64,000 nucleotides of DNA from Onchocerca volvulus (GCA_000499405.2 HG738137.1:9003609-9067608); one strand, 5' to 3'; positions 26,619 to 41,540 are shown, numbered from the stretch's first letter. Translations and numbers: made by a program. The notes: generated from the letters alone by a model not told the origin.

Positions 26619-29600
26619 TTTCATTTAATATTTCAGTTATATAATATAACATACATTTTAAAGACGTCTATTTAATTAGCTATTATAACTTATTTTTGGA
26701 AATAAAATTGACGATTTAGGATAAAACTTAGTAATGTAAATTCTATCAAATCATGAAAAGTTCAAAGATCATATCTCTATTCTTTGATAAAACATTTAAA
26801 GAGAAAGGAAGTTTTCAATCTTATACTTAATTCTCGAGAAAACTAATATACCAAATTCTCGAATAATGGAATACTCTAATATCGATAATAAAGCGATACT
26901 GTAATGCTGATGATGAAAAATTTCAGATACATATTGCATATCTTTACATATTTCCGAGTATTCAATTAAAAAAAAAAAAAATACTTTTGATAAGTTAACT
27001 CTTATGATGTCAAATGTCGGAAACAAAAAAAAAAATACAACGGAAATAAATAAGACCAAGAATATATAATGGATAAATCATATAATGGAAATAAAAATTT
27101 TAATTAGGAAAAATATTTCGATCCCAGGAACACTTAATTTCTATAGTTTTTTTGAACAACAATGATAATATGATAACAATAGATGATAATAATTATCTTT
27201 CATTCATAGATACATATATATATTTAATCTGATTTTTGTCACTGAAAATTTAACCAAATCTTGTACTGCAAAAGAGGAAACAATTTCTTTTTGAAATTAA
27301 TAAGTAGAAATTTTTTTTTTTTTTAATATGAAAAATTTCACATAAAAGTCACCGACAGTTTAACAAACAATCAAGAAGATAAGCTTGTCGAATAAAAAGT
27401 ATCGCTCCTTAAGTAACAAACGGTGGAAAAACAATTCGATTTTTTTTCTGAAAAAATGATAATATTTTTTATCAAGTAATAATTCATAAATGAATTATTA
27501 GCAAGCTTAGGGAAGCTACAGATTTGAGAAAAAAAAATAATAATTTTTGTCATTAAAGGGATAATTGAAAATTTTTAAAAAAACAAAATTTAGTAAAAAT
27601 TAAGCATCATTTTAAATCAATAATAACATTTTATTGGTATAATGCCAATTGAAAAAAATGGTGGAGCGGAAAAAAGTTTTTAAAATGACAAAATATTAAA
27701 ATTTATTTCAAAGCGTGAAATGACAAAAAATCGAATAAGCTAAATAAGAAATAATTAAAATAAAAATATGGTATAATTTTGTTTGAAAACATTACATTAT
27801 TGCATACTGCTTAAAAAAATAATTTCAAGAAAAGTTAAAAGAAGGAATAAAAATGAAGCGAAAAAGAAATCAACAAAATCATTAGTAAAATAATTAATAA
27901 GTGAATCTCTAATTCTGATATTTTAAAGTTTTATTAGCAAACAATAAATGGATAAATCCTGAATTTTTATAACCAAAATTTATATTAATAAACAAAACAA
28001 ATAAAAAAAAACTTTTGCAATTTAAATTTTCATACAACAATTATTTAATAGCTTTTTTTTCCTACTTTTTCTGTCACTCTCTCCTACCGTTCTAGAAAAA
28101 TATTCTCATGAAATTATAGAAATGTTCATAAATTGAAAGTTGAGATGTTAGATAAAACTGAGAAGAAATTGGTTTTGAAAAATGAACGTAAGAAAATTCA
28201 AAAATTGATGAAATGTAACAATTTTTGTTTTTTTTCTTTTTTTAACATCAAAGTACAACAACAATATATCAGGGAATAGCGAAAAAAGAAAAATAATCAA
28301 GCAAATAACATTAATAATGTAAAATTGAAAATGAAGGAAAAAAAATTATTTGTGATTTCGTTGAGATTTTGCTGAAAAAAGAAAGAAAAAGATAGGTGGA
28401 GAAGACGGAATCATACCTGTGCATGAAAATTGGATGATTTGGAAGGAAAAAAAAAGTTAAAAAAAAGAAACCAGTAAATGGACAAGTGATATTATTCATA
28501 ACTGTAGAAGAAATGCTTGAAAATACATTTTTGAAACATTATCTCCCTTTTTTTCACTTTTTTATTAAACTATTTTTGTTTTCATTTTTTCGCATTTAGC
28601 AATCTCGATTCATAAATTTTATTCAATAATAAACTGAATTCAATATTATTTAAATGAACTAAATTTTATGATTCAATAATAAATTAAATTTAATAGTTAT
28701 TCAAATGAACTATTTGGTTCAATTATATATATATACACATTTATTTATTTATTTATTAGTTTCTAGCTTAAAATTTGATCAAATTTTTTTTTTTATCAGT
28801 ATTACATATATTCGGAAAAATCTTGTAATGATAATTTATTGGTCAAAAAGCCAGAAAAGCAAATAATTATGACTATTTATTATTTAAGTTAGATATTACC
28901 AATTGATAATTTAAAAGTTGATAGATATTTTTTCTATTTTCAAGCATTACAGACATCTGGAAAAATTTTGTAATAATTTGTCGGTGAAAAACAAGACGAC
29001 AAAATTATAATTATTTATTATTTAAATTGAGTATAAATGAATCATAAAATCATTTCCTTCAAATAGATTTTTGAAAGTTGATCCAATTTTTTTCTTTTCA
29101 TTTCTTTAAAACTTATATGCTTTTATTATGATAACACTTATTGAATGGAATAATCAAATAAAAAAATGGAATGAATTTAAAAAGAAAGGATGAAAACTTT
29201 TTAAGTAAGTTTTCCGAAAATTGCATAATAATTTTCGAAAATGGAAAGAATATTGAAATAATTTTCAAACGTTCATTTTTTGAAAAAAAAAGTAATGACT
29301 AAAATTTAAACTACAAAACAATTAATTGTAAATTTTTTTACGAACAAATTATTATAAAGACTCTCAAATAAATACTAGTACTTAAAATAGAAAAATTATC
29401 AAATTTCGAATGTTAGCAACTATTATATACATATATTAAAAAATGATGATATTTAAATTAAGTAATAATTAATTGTAGTTCTTTTTTTTGCAAACAAATT
29501 AAATTATGCAGTTTACAAATGGCAAGTTTTTCTATTTAAAGGTAATATATTCCTGAAATTTGCATAAAACATTCAATTTAATTGCATTTAATTACATTAA

Positions 29601-30249
29601 TATCATCTTCAATGCTATTTATTTGTTTTGCTTTTTTTTTTTTTCAAAATAAAAAATTTAAAAAAAGGGAAAATCGAAAAAATTCTAAAATAAAAAATAT
29701 TTGAGGAGAAAAGGAAAAGATGAAGATCATAAATTTATCTTGTAAAATTTAATTTGAAATTCGAATTTCCAATCTAATTACTGGATAAAAAAGATAAAAT
29801 ATTGATTGTTTCTCAGTTTTAACAAACTGTTTATAAAAATTTCATGACAGCATTTATCAGAGAGAATGAAAAACATTAATTGAAGATGAATTGTTAGAAA
29901 TAATTAAAGTCAAAAAAAAAAAAAGTTTGAAAAAAACTTGATCAATAATTGAAATTTTCAACGTGATAAATTCTTAAGGAATTCATAGACGAAAGTTACT
30001 TCTATTTGCTTCCTCTTATCCTGAATCATTCAGATAAGTTTCCGCCTAATAACCTTAAAGATGATGACAAATACTAATTCTCACAAAGAATTTTAATAAA
30101 TAAATTGAATTTTCGTTGAAATGAAAACTTCAAAAAAAAAAAAAAGGAAAAAAGCTTGACTGAATCGTTGAAATTTGCTATTTCCATCTGATAAATTTTT
30201 TTTTTTTAGAGATTTATCGAATTGCTCCCTTCTGCCATGACTAATTCAG
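26619..30249. other. Gene-free sequence with old tandem duplications
   Basis: Mostly A/T filler. Diverged direct duplications are visible at 28,608-28,716 (TTCAATAATAAA.TGAATT type, period about 65) and 28,780-29,040 (TATTTATTATTTAA near 28,875 and 29,012, period about 140). No gene is supported; open frames are poly-T/poly-A driven. Confidence 0.5.
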
Positions 30250-30354
30250 GAATCAAGAATTGAACAATTGGATGGATTCGAAAGTTTCAAAATTTTGAGA
30301 ATGAGAGAATTACAACAAATATTTGATTTGGTGACAACTACTACGACAAGATGA
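30250..30354 (+). CDS. Candidate terminal exon of an unrecognised gene
   Basis: After CTAATTCAG a 34-codon frame reads ESRIEQLDGFESFKILRMRE onward, with LQQIFDLVTTTTTR before a TGA. Codon choice and lower AT content look coding. A second, better acceptor (poly-T then AG) at 30,210 opens a different frame for 17 codons (RFIELLPSAMTNSG), so the call is ambiguous. No upstream partner exon is established and I recognise no domain. Confidence 0.25.
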   Translation, partial: ESRIEQLDGFESFKILRMRELQQIFDLVTTTTTR

Positions 30355-30449
30355 TTTAGTAACGATGTCGGAATCAAGCGACAATGCATCAGTTCGAATT
30401 TAAATTGCCCCAAATTCCAAAATATACAGGTCGTTCGATGCTGCAAAAT

Positions 30450-30600
30450 ACATACACATACACTTCTATAAAGATTTATACCGTAATTCTATACCTTACA
30501 TACACATACATACACAGACATACACACACACACACACGCACACACATACACATACACACACGCACACACACACACACACACAAACATACATAAACATCGA
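30450..30600. repeat. (CA)n microsatellite
   Basis: CATACA/CACA array, most regular at 30,519-30,582. Confidence 0.9.
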
Positions 30601-30939
30601 AGTTTGTACCTCATTTAAATGCAAACATTTGTAACGTTAAATGACGAGCGTAAATCCGCTGATAATGGATGAAATTATCATTTTGATTATAGTTTTGATC
30701 AAAATCGACCCATAATTTTGATAATGTGTGATTGTGAATATTTGATAAGAATAAATTATGTTGGATTTAAATTTATGATATTGTATTCGTTTATATTATT
30801 GACAAATTTGAAATGAAAAACTTTTTCATTTTTTTCCATTACGAAATTTAGTTCAAATAAATGATACTAATACATTGTAGATGTGTGTAAATGTTGTAAT
30901 TTGAATAATTCATTCATTGTAATCATTTATAATCAGAAT

Positions 30940-31255
30940 TTGAAATATTTCAAGTTTTCAAACTTATGAATCAGAATGAGTAAATATTTGAAACTTTCGA
31001 ATGCAGAAATCGAAGGAATAGGGATATTTTGTATTTCTTGAAAGTAAAAATCGAATGAATTGACATCCTTTAAACTCTCGAATGTAAAAATCGAAGGAAT
31101 TGAAATATTTTAAACTTTCGAACATAAGAATTGGAGGAATTGGCCGAATGTAAGAAACGAAGAAATTTTAATGTTTTAAAGTCTCGAATGTAAGAGTTAG
31201 AGAAATTGGGAATTTTAAGTTCTGGAATGTAGAAATTGAAGTATTTTAGACTATC
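30940..31255. repeat. Degenerate ~45-bp minisatellite
   Basis: About seven diverged units of the type TATTTTAAACTTTCGAATGT + AAAAATCGAAGGAATTG. Unit cores lie near 30,990, 31,075, 31,115, 31,180 and 31,225. Non-coding. Confidence 0.75.
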
Positions 31256-34200
31256 CGATCAGGAGTTGAAAACAAAAGAGTTTGTTATAATTATTTAATT
31301 TATTTGCTTGAAATAAATGGCTAACCGAATTAGAATCAAAATATTTTTTATTTTCAAATAATAAATAGAAGTGATAATTTTTTGAGATTGACAGAATTAT
31401 CATTAATTTCTTAAAATTGCCGGAATTATTCATTAATAATTTTGTATCAAAAAGTTTTTAATATTCATTTTTTTTTTAAAATTTCGATATTGTAAAATTT
31501 CTGGAAAAATTCATTGATTAAGTTAACATACTATTGAATGTATGAAATAATTAATTAGTGAAATTAGTGTATCAATCCAATGTATAATCAATTTAAAAAA
31601 ATTCGCAATTTAACTCAATGCTTGAATTAATTAATCAACAAAACTAGCACATTAACTTGATGTTTGAAGTAATTAATTAGCGAATTTCGATAAAATACCA
31701 AATAATTGAAACAAACGATATGTTATAAAAATGTGCAAATGAAATACTGAATTATTCCATCATATTTTACTAGTAGGTAAAACTTTTTACTTAGTGACAG
31801 ATTACGAAATGATTTATCTCCAATATTTCAATCATTTTTTTTTTGTTAGAAAAAAAAATTTAATTGCCACATTTCCGATTTAACAAAAAAAAAAAACGAA
31901 AAAAAAACTTCAATAACATGTTTTGTTGCGGGAAAAAAAGAGAGGATAAAAACGGAAGAAAAAAAAAAATAGAAACGATGGTACCAATGATTCGTTTTTC
32001 GTTTTTTGATATACTCCGGTCATAATAATTTGTTTGAGAAGATTAGATTGGAGAAAAAAAATAGGTAATACCAGCGTAAATTTTTTTTTTTTGTAAAATA
32101 TGTATTTGAGAAGAGTATTGGAATGGGTCATCCAGGTGGTACGACCTAATATGCTACCAATTAAAAATTGAATCAAAATGAATTCAAAAATTTCCTCCTA
32201 AAGAACCATGACCCATTTCTGCTTCCAATTACCTACCATATCTTTATTGTTTCTTTTTTTGATCTAAATAAATCTTCGATAAGGAAAAATTTAGGTTATT
32301 CGATTGCTTATTAGAATTTAAGGGAGCAAAAAAAGAAATGGAAAAAATAAAAATATTAAAAAAATCTGTCACATTTATGCATGTATATGGAAGAAATTTA
32401 TAATGAATTGATAAATTAATATTAATTTTTGTGTTTAAATCAAAAATAGTTCAACGATATCTTTTAATATATAATCAGATTTAAATATTGATTTAAATGT
32501 ATATATTTAAATATATAATCAGTGATAACTAAGTAAAAAAATTGGCCAAGTTTTTAAAATTTGAAAAATTTCTCCGTTCCTTTGGAATACATTTGTCATT
32601 TCAATTAAAACTAACTGAAAATAGTTTGTCAAAAACAGAAAAAATTTAGGATTAAAAAAGAATCGATCAATTCTTATTAAAACCATAAATTACACTGTAT
32701 TTTTCCTTTGAAGAAAATTTCTTTTATATAAATATTACAAAACTTTATAATAAATTAGTTAATAATAACTGATTATACGCTTAAATCAAAAACATTGATA
32801 GATTTTGATATATTTTAACACTTTAATTAGGCATATTTATCGATAATTTTATTTTATTAACGATAAATACGATAAATAAATTTATTATCAATAGATAAAT
32901 TCATCATACATCAAACAAAATATATGTTTCAAAACTGCGAAAAAAACTCGAGAAAGCAAAGAAAAAGCTATGGAAATTTTAGTATTAACATGCATTAAAA
33001 CAGATTTAATTTAATAATGATATTAAAATTAAAAATTAAAACAGATAAAGAAATCGATAATAAAAGATTGACGACAAATTTTGAATAAAATCAGTACTTC
33101 TGTATATTCAATCTAATATTCCTTTCCCAAAATAAATTCTTTATACCAGCAAATAGTCTTTAATATATTTTTCTGTCAAGCATCCAAAATTATATGAAAA
33201 ACAGAATAAATTCTTTTTAGGATATTTTATTAATTTAAGCAATTCAAAACAAACCTTAGGCAATATTTGAAAAAAATATAGCAATTTTATATTCATTATA
33301 ATCGAAAAAAATTTATTTCGAAATTTCAATTTAAAAAAAACCAACAAGCAAACAACTAAATTCGTGTAAATTACAACAATTCAAACAAGACATTATATTT
33401 TCATAATTGAAATGTAACATAAACTATTGTCTTCCTGATACAGCATGATAAATTTCTGTAATTAATTTATTCGTTTTTTCGATTGCAAATTCAAATTCTC
33501 GGCATACTTTCATATCGAATGCATTAAGCAATAGTTTTAATTTTTTTTTTAAATAGCATTTTATAATTTCATATTTAAAAAATCAAAAAAATGATTTTTT
33601 AAGAATTTCTTAAGTTTTATTTACCTGTAAATTTCTTTTTTTTTTTTTGATATTTGGAATCAAAATATAAAAAACAGTACCAAATAATTGTAAATATTTG
33701 TATTTGTTTTCAAAGTTATTTTTTAAAACAAAAACAAAAATTTGATATTTCAAATCCAAATCTGAGAAAATCAGATATAAAATAATTAAAACTAATTGTA
33801 TTTGTTATCAAGGTAAATGATTATCGATGATTTGAACTCAATACTTAATAGTGATAATAGTGATAATTAATAATTAAAATCATTCCATTAGAACATTTTG
33901 CATGTCAATTCCACTGATAAGTGATGAGATATTTATCGATTCGATCAATGTTTATACTGATTCTGAAAATGGAAATCAATTAATCAAATCATGCGTTGTT
34001 GCATGTTTCGAATAAATAGACAGCTTGAGTTTTGGTCACAAATATTTGACAACAAAATTTATCAGTTAATCACATCCATTTTATTTTACAAATACTATCA
34101 TATTAAGGTGAAAAATTGAGTGAAATTAATTGATTAAAATATAAAAACTAATTATTTGCAGTATTATCGTGATAAGACGAAAAATTGATTAATTGAAATA

Positions 34201-34512
34201 AAAAAGTAATTATTTGATTAATAATTATTTGATCGAAATATTCTATTATGCTTTATAAGTTGAAAATAGTGAAGCTCTAAATTGATTTTTATGAGGCAAG
34301 TTATAACATACGTCATGATGTAAATGATTACTTTATTCTATTCTATCAGTTAATTAATTTCTAAAAATTAGTTTGCTCTAAACAGTCCAAGGAATAGGTG
34401 AATTGTTGAAGTTTTAACAATATGTATTATCAAAGTTTTGCATATTTCTATCATTAAGATATTGAATAAAAATTCCAATTAAAATTGAAATGAAATTAAT
34501 AAGTTCATTTAC
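31256..34512. other. Intergenic; may hold the ZP gene's last exon
   Basis: No independent gene seen. On the minus strand two short terminal exons would keep phase after the transmembrane exon: one starting at 33,455 (AAATTTATCATGCTG after ATTACAG; 20 codons to a TAA) and one near 34,285 (SFTIFNL then stop, after CAATTTAG). I cannot choose between them. Confidence 0.4.
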
Positions 34513-37500
34513 CTTGATAAATCTGGATAATCGAAGGTACATGAAAAAGGTAGCAATGAATAATGCAATTGAAAGAGCACCCAAACTTGAAGCTACAATA
34601 AATAATCCTTGCCTGCTAATAATACAACTATTTGTTGCAAGCGCTGAAAGAATATTAATGCTTGTTGCTTGTTGTATTAGCTATCGTGTTACTTTAATGT
34701 TTATTGTATTAGCTATCGTGTTACCTTAGTGTCTATTGTGCTAGCTACTATGTCACCTTAATGCTTATTATATTAACTAATGTTAATATTTCAAATTAAA
34801 AATTCAGCGATTATCATTAAATATCCCAGTATAAACTATCACCATGAATTGTGATAGTTATTATTAATGCATTTATTAGCATATTATTATCAATGGTTAC
34901 CACTGATAATTGCATTATCAGCATTATCAACTAGCTTTATCAATAATCATTAACAAACTGCTGAAAACCTAATTCTTCTGATAAATGAACTGAATGACTC
35001 AATAATACTGAAAAAAACTTATCACTATTTTTGAATCATTCAATTTAATCGGATATCAGTGTTGCTAAAAGTTATACGATCATTAAGAAATATATTTATC
35101 TTGCAATACCGATGATTTCTGCTCAGGTGAAATTAGCCTCAAAATTTAATTGAGTCATAATTTTACCTTTTTCTCGTTTTAATTGACTAGCAATTGGTGG
35201 TTCTTCATCCAAATCATAGATAATTAATTGACCAGCAATCACTGATGTTCTTTCATCATGTATTGATGGTGATATTGTATGAATTTCCTTAGTTATCGGG
35301 CGATCTTGATTTTCCTGATCAATAGCAAAAGTTTCAACTAATGGCTTATCAGCCATTCGAATTGAATCCCAAGATACCTGAAGAATATTCAGGAAAAAAA
35401 GAATAAAATTTGAAACTTTTTGAAAATTAACATTCGAAAATTACTATCGCTTTTTTTTTTTAATTTTAGTTGGAAAGTTTTGTTAAAAAATTGCAAATTA
35501 TTTTCTTATTACAAAAGCTTATTTTATTAGAACTATTTTTAATCGAGAACAAACAAACAAAAAAAAAAAAATCTAATACTTTGAGTGTTTTAATTTTGTC
35601 ACCCGATTTGTATCTTCTGTTCATAATTGGTGACTTTGTTGATGTCGTAGTTTTTTCAATCATTTCATTTTCTTTCACCTATTAATCATATTAATTTGAA
35701 AAAAAAAAAAAAAAAACGATGTTTCAATAATTACGTGAAATTGATATGACATAAACGAAACATTTAATTTAGTAGTGGAATAGATAAGAATGAAGATTTT
35801 TTTTCATACCTTAAGAATGAAATTAAATTTATATATTTTTCTCATCTTCCAATTTGACAAATTTCCTAAAAATTTGAAGATTTCGTCTAATTTTTTTTCG
35901 ATGTTTGATTTGTTTTAAATTCGTTAAATTTGTTTCGGATATGCTAACTTTTAAATCAAAATTGATTTAATCAATAACCTGATTTATTAAATAATCAAAA
36001 CTTCGCATCAATGCTCGTCGATTTTCTACCGAATCATGGAACATTTTTTGCAATGAATCAGCATTAACTTCATCCGGTAAATTAGCCAATAAATTATTCA
36101 AATTAGATGAAATTGGTAAATCTTCATATTCTGATTCTTTAAATTCTTCTGAAAATTTAAATTGGAAAATCATTTTAATCTTTTTTTTTCCAAAATTAAA
36201 TTCAAAATTATTCTTGTTCAAATTCTGAAAAACTAAAATTTATTATTATAAATTTCTAAAAGTTGAAATTTATCTTCATTGAGTTCTGAAAATTGAGATT
36301 TGTTTTTATCAAATTCTAAAAAATTAAAGTTTGTCTTGATCGAATTCAACTTTGACCACCTTAAATTGTAATTTAAACGATTTTATCCAATTAAATATTT
36401 GCATAATTTGATTAATTTGATATTGCTAGTAAACAATGAATGTATCGAAATTTTTTCTAAATAAATCACGAAAAAGATTTTCCATTTATGATTTTTTTCA
36501 AATTATCATTGATAACAAGTTTCTTTCAATGAATATTTTTGCTCCCAATTTTTTTTATCACTTCATAACTTTATTTCAATTACAAATATTACTGTCGTTA
36601 ATTGATTTTGATTTTCCAATTTCTTTGTCACCATGTTTGTCGTCAGCATCATTATATTCTTCAGTTTCGAGAATCGTTGTTACTAATGCCTGGAATTTAA
36701 AAAAAAAAAGGAAAAAACGAAAGTGATTAATATTTATTAAAATATTTTAAAAAAGAATTAGAATATGACAATTTATACATAAATAAGTTCAACGAAACAG
36801 ACTTTAGTGATCGAAATTTTTTTGCCAAAAAAAAAAGGAAAACAATTGATATTTATTGAAAATATTTAAAAGGAATTCATACGAAATTGCGAAATTTTAA
36901 CGGAACAAAATAAGTTGTGGTAATCGAAATTTTCCTGAAAAAAAAAAGCGAATATTCCCACTTTAGTCGTTGTTGTCGATATTTTCGGTTTTACGATCGT
37001 CCGTGAAAGTCCATTTCTTCGTCCATTTTGTGGCGATTTCGTTGTAAATTCAATTACATCATAAATTCCATCGTTTCCTTCATTTTCTATCGTGGTTCTT
37101 AAAAAACAACAATTATCCATTTTAGGATTTTATTTAATTTTTACCAAATTCTGAAAAAAAAGTTTCGATCATCGTTTAATTCAAATAAATATTTCTTGTA
37201 CTACATTGATTATTGAATGAAATAATTTTAATTAATCGAATTTCTATTTTTATTTTTTTAATTTTTTCCCATTTTTGAATTTTGTTAATTTTATTGTTTT
37301 GTTCTATATTGATTGTTGTATGATAATTTTAACTAATCAAAGATTTCTTTTCATTTTTTTAATATTTCATTCACAAAAAAGAATTATTATATCAAAAAGT
37401 TGAAAAAAGTGAAATATCAAGGAAAGGCGAAACTTTTTTTAACTAGAAATTCAAACCCTTCTAAAAATGAACAACTAAACCCGGCATGTTCTTCTGAATA

Positions 37501-40500
37501 TTCATCCACTGATCCTTCGGTAATTCCCACTTCATATTCCGGAATTTCTAATTTCGATTTTTGTTTTACTGATTTTGTAGACGATGATGTTAGTGATAAC
37601 GGTCTTATCCTTCCGAAATATTTTTGTTCCTCATTTTTCGCACTATATACGATATTTCCGGTTGGTGAAGCACAAGATGGTGGCTAAATTATTCACTTCA
37701 TTATGTATAGTTAAAATATCATTAAAAATAATTAAAAAAGTTAATTAAATTAATTTCTTCATTGCATTTCTTATTCACTCATTTATTGATTTTTCCACCC
37801 GACAACTTTTTATTTTCTCTTTTTTTATCAATTTCACAAAAAATAAGGTGAAATTAAAGAAGAAATTAAAATCGTGATAGAAATTTTTTAAATTACCGAA
37901 AAAAATTAAATTTGCAAAAAATTCATTCACCGTAATTCCGTTACACATTCCATCCTTTTTCATACACATTTGAATTTGACAAAAGAACCAAACACCTGGA
38001 CGATCAGCAAATTTAAATACCATACTTTCACCATAAGCTCGTTGCAAATCACTTGAATATCGAATACCCGTAATCAGAATTGGATCAGTCGAACATCTAT
38101 ATTATTAGTAATTATTTTTTGAGAAAATTTATGCAAATCTTCAAAATCAATTGATAAAAATAATGTAATAATTATCTTTTAGAGCAAATTTAATTTCAAA
38201 TTTGAAAAACAAAAAAAGAATTCTAACCCATTTGAGTCTACAACTTCAGTACGTTTACCAAATCCATCAGTGACGTAGCAGTTATTGATAAGTATTCCAA
38301 ACATTTCTTAAGTAAATGATATGAATTATTAATTGAGTTAAGGCTATTATCAACTCTTGTCACTTATCAACCTATTGTCACTTAGTATTGATAAGTTTTA
38401 AATATTATATATCATATAGATAAAATTATTATCAACCTAGTATTGATAAATTTTAGGTATCAACTTAATATAAACGAATTTTCAAACCTTACTTCTGTAA
38501 CCTAATTACATACTTATGTGGATTATATAAGCACAATGATAATTAGCATTAAGTTTTAAAATTATACAGTATATGAAAAAGGGACAAACACTGTATGAAT
38601 AATTTCTCTGGTACCATAAGAAAAAAATTTCTTACGGTCATCACAATGCCACTGATGAAGCACTCGATCACCAACTCGTGCATACTTAATTATAGGACCG
38701 GCAGGTTTTCCAGCTTCCAAATCATCGATACTACCTGCATGGATACTGTAGGAGCAACCTGGAATAGGATGGCGTGCCTCCATTTCTTTCGCAGTTATCA
38801 TGCTGAAATTAAAATTTATTTCGCAACGTATTGTAAATTTCTTTCCTATTTAATTACTCTTATCTATAATGTCTTAAATTTTTAATGAATGAATTAAAAA
38901 TGGAAAATATTTTGTCGCTTTTTGGATATGGTAACATTAATGACATGAGATATAAGTTTTCATATGTTTTCATACAGTATGATTTTCATACGGTATTTTC
39001 ATGAGATATAAGTTTTCATACGGTTCATACAGTCAAATATATACTTGGCAAAATATTTCCATTTTTGATCCATTTGCAAAATTTAAGTTATCTATAGATG
39101 TAAAAAACATTAGCTAAGAATTCAAAATAAAAAAAAACCCCAATTCATCATTATTTATTTTGAAATTTCTGAAGCATAATAGCAAGCACTAATTGATTGA
39201 TCTTATAAATTGCAAATAGAATAACTAATAATAATTTAATTACATAATTACTACTTTATTTATTGGTTGTATATTGAATTTCATTACAATATTTTAAATC
39301 GGAGAAAACGAATATTTGATGAATAATGAAGATAAGAAATAACTGCAAAAAAAAAAAAAAAATAATTGAGTCCTTAAAAGGTGACTAGAAATACAACCTA
39401 AATTTAAAATTCCCTTTTCTTTATCTATCTCTCCCTTTCCCTTTCTCTCTCTCTCTTTGTCTTTTTGACCTAATTTTCAGGGATTTAATCCATAATTATA
39501 GATGGAAATATAAATATATATGCATAGAGGAATGAATACCTATAATTATATATGTCAATTAAGATTAGATTTCAAATTATACTCCTTCTTTAATATTATT
39601 ACCTAATTTATCCTATTTATGGGATGAAATTACTTGCTATTAAAAAAAAAAAATTGAATATGTAAAATATGAACTGAAATTTTTGTTAAAATTTGATTTA
39701 TGCTTTCAGTTTTTTTCTGATAATTTTTTGAAAATTTTTTCAAAACATACTCAACACCAAGTTTAGTATTAAGTCCACGGCTAGCTTCTTCAAAAAAGCA
39801 TTTAACATGAAATGCCTGATCAACTTTTGTGATCAATATCTGAAAGTATTTCCAATTCAAATTATGGCTTATCAATTAGTATTTAAACTTTCTTGCTAAT
39901 ATTTCAGTTCAATTAATATTCATTTTGAATACTAAATGAAGTATAAATGTAATATGAAATTCCTTCTTTTAATCAATTTAAGCATTAAATTTTTAATTTT
40001 TTCAGAAATACGAGAATAATTTGAGGAAATATTCAAATTATTTCAATAATCAAACCGTGTGAAATGAAACAACTATCGTAATACCATAATACATTCCTCT
40101 TGGATCAATCTAAAATGATTTCGAAAATTAAAATTTCTTTAAACTTGAAATTAAAATAAATGAAATCTATTGGTAATATTGCTTCATCATCAAATTGTCA
40201 TGATTTTTTAAGAAGTCACAATTTTGTAACAAATTTTAATAAGTCATTTAATAATTAATCTTTTAACAAACCTTTAATAAGTTTTATTGAAATTTGAAAT
40301 AACTTTATTTCAATCACAATATAAAAATGGCTTAGTAAACACTATAGCTTTATGTTTTCATCTTTTTCCTCCACTTTCTACCAATAAAACATGAACTCTG
40401 ACCCGAGATTAACAACTTGTTAGAACAATGATCAAAGCTTATTTAAATATGTATGTCACAAGTTGAAACAGAGCAAGAATGACCATACTATTTGCTAATT

Positions 40501-41406
40501 ATCTGCGATTAAATAATTCGAATTATCAAAATTTAACAAATTTAGAATTTTCAAATTAATAAGCTGAAGTTTCTTCATAAAGTTAATACTTTTAGTTGCA
40601 GAACATATACTTTTTAAGATAATTAGAGATTTTGTGATAAAATCACGGAAATGGGAAATTTCACTCCGAATAACTTACGGATCGTAAACTTCTCATGCCA
40701 CATGAACCAAATTTTAGAAACATATGTGGCTTCGTCGTCTTCTCTTGAGCAAAATCATCTTTAAAGCATGCTGGATTATCCGCTTTCCCTTTTGCATAAA
40801 TTCGACCTGAAAAAATTTTGACAAGTTCTACAGATGTAGAAGAAAAAAGGAAGAAAATTACGAAAAATTATAAAGCATCCTTTAATAATGTATTAAGATG
40901 TCAGTATTGATTGATTTTTAGGATGAATTTTTTTTTGGATCATTTTTTTGGTCTTAGTATTTTTTTTCTCGATAATATTTCTCTAAAACAGCATAGAATA
41001 TGTTTTTATTATTATTGAATATGATTCATAAGTGATACAAAATGATAAGCTTTATCATTTTGATAGTACTAAATAGATTGATATTTTTGATTTAATCATT
41101 TGTAAATAATAAATGATATAATTAATCCTATGAAATAATCTAATTTTGATACAGTTGGAATAAGAATGATGAAAATTAACATTTTTTTTTTCGATTTTAA
41201 GTTAAATTATTAATCACAATAAAGTAAAGTTGTTATTTTACATTTTACGTCATTAATTAAATAAAATTAGAATTATTACCGTTAAATGTTTTTCTTGTTT
41301 TAACAAAAATACGAATTTCTTCTTCGAGACATTCGATATCTGGATCACCAATGATATCATTATCAATTGTTACTGTTACTCCATAGTCCATCAATAGTAA
41401 TAGTAT
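34513..41406 (-). CDS. Cuticlin-like ZP-domain transmembrane protein (partial at both ends)
   Basis: ZP-domain protein of the nematode cuticlin family, expected to polymerise in cuticle or apical matrix after release from its membrane anchor. Fourteen minus-strand exons join in phase: 41406-41280, 40806-40679, 40109-40056, 39839-39751, 38802-38636, 38306-38228, 38096-37931, 37683-37481, 37097-36962, 36689-36593, 36148-35979, 35678-35580, 35377-35167, 34643-34513 (about 619 codons). The ZP module shows IDNDIIGDPDIEC, GRIYAKGKADNPAC, KFGSCGMRS, KVDQAFHVKCFFEE, IPGCSYSI, ARVGDRVLHQWHC, NNCYVTDGFGKR, FKFADRPGVWFFCQIQMC and CNGITPPSC, with the expected cysteines. A long acidic, Thr/Ser/Lys-rich tail precedes a transmembrane helix (LFIVASSLGALSIALFIATF). 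No clear furin-type RxKR site is seen. The first and last exons are uncertain (see 42827-42944 and 45447-45527). Confidence 0.88.
34671..34785. repeat. 32-bp tandem repeat next to the transmembrane exon
   Basis: Units of about 32 bases (TTGTATTAGCTATCGTGTTA + CTTTAATGTT) start near 34671, 34703, 34735 and, partly, 34767. They sit in the intron about 25 bases from the acceptor of the ZP gene's transmembrane exon. Confidence 0.8.
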
Positions 41407-41429
41407 CTTTAAAAAATGCTTATTTGTTT

Positions 41430-41540
41430 ACATTTATGATATAAACAAAAGAAAGATATTTGTTGTTTGTTTGTTTACAATGATGATAATATAAACAAGA
41501 AAGATGTTTGTTTGTTTACAATGATAATATAAACAAAAAA
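41430..41540. repeat. ~45-bp TTTGTTTACA repeat
   Basis: Three units of the type TTTGTTTACAATGATAATAT + AAACAAGAAAGA lie just upstream (minus sense) of the first ZP exon. Confidence 0.75.

Noticed and set aside
34490..34729. 79-codon plus-strand frame
   Set aside because: Antisense shadow of the ZP gene's transmembrane exon plus the 32-bp repeat.
36149..36222. Longer form of the ZP exon starting after TTTTTCAG at 36222
   Set aside because: Joined to the previous exon it hits an early stop; the acceptor AAATTTTCAG before 36148 keeps the frame.
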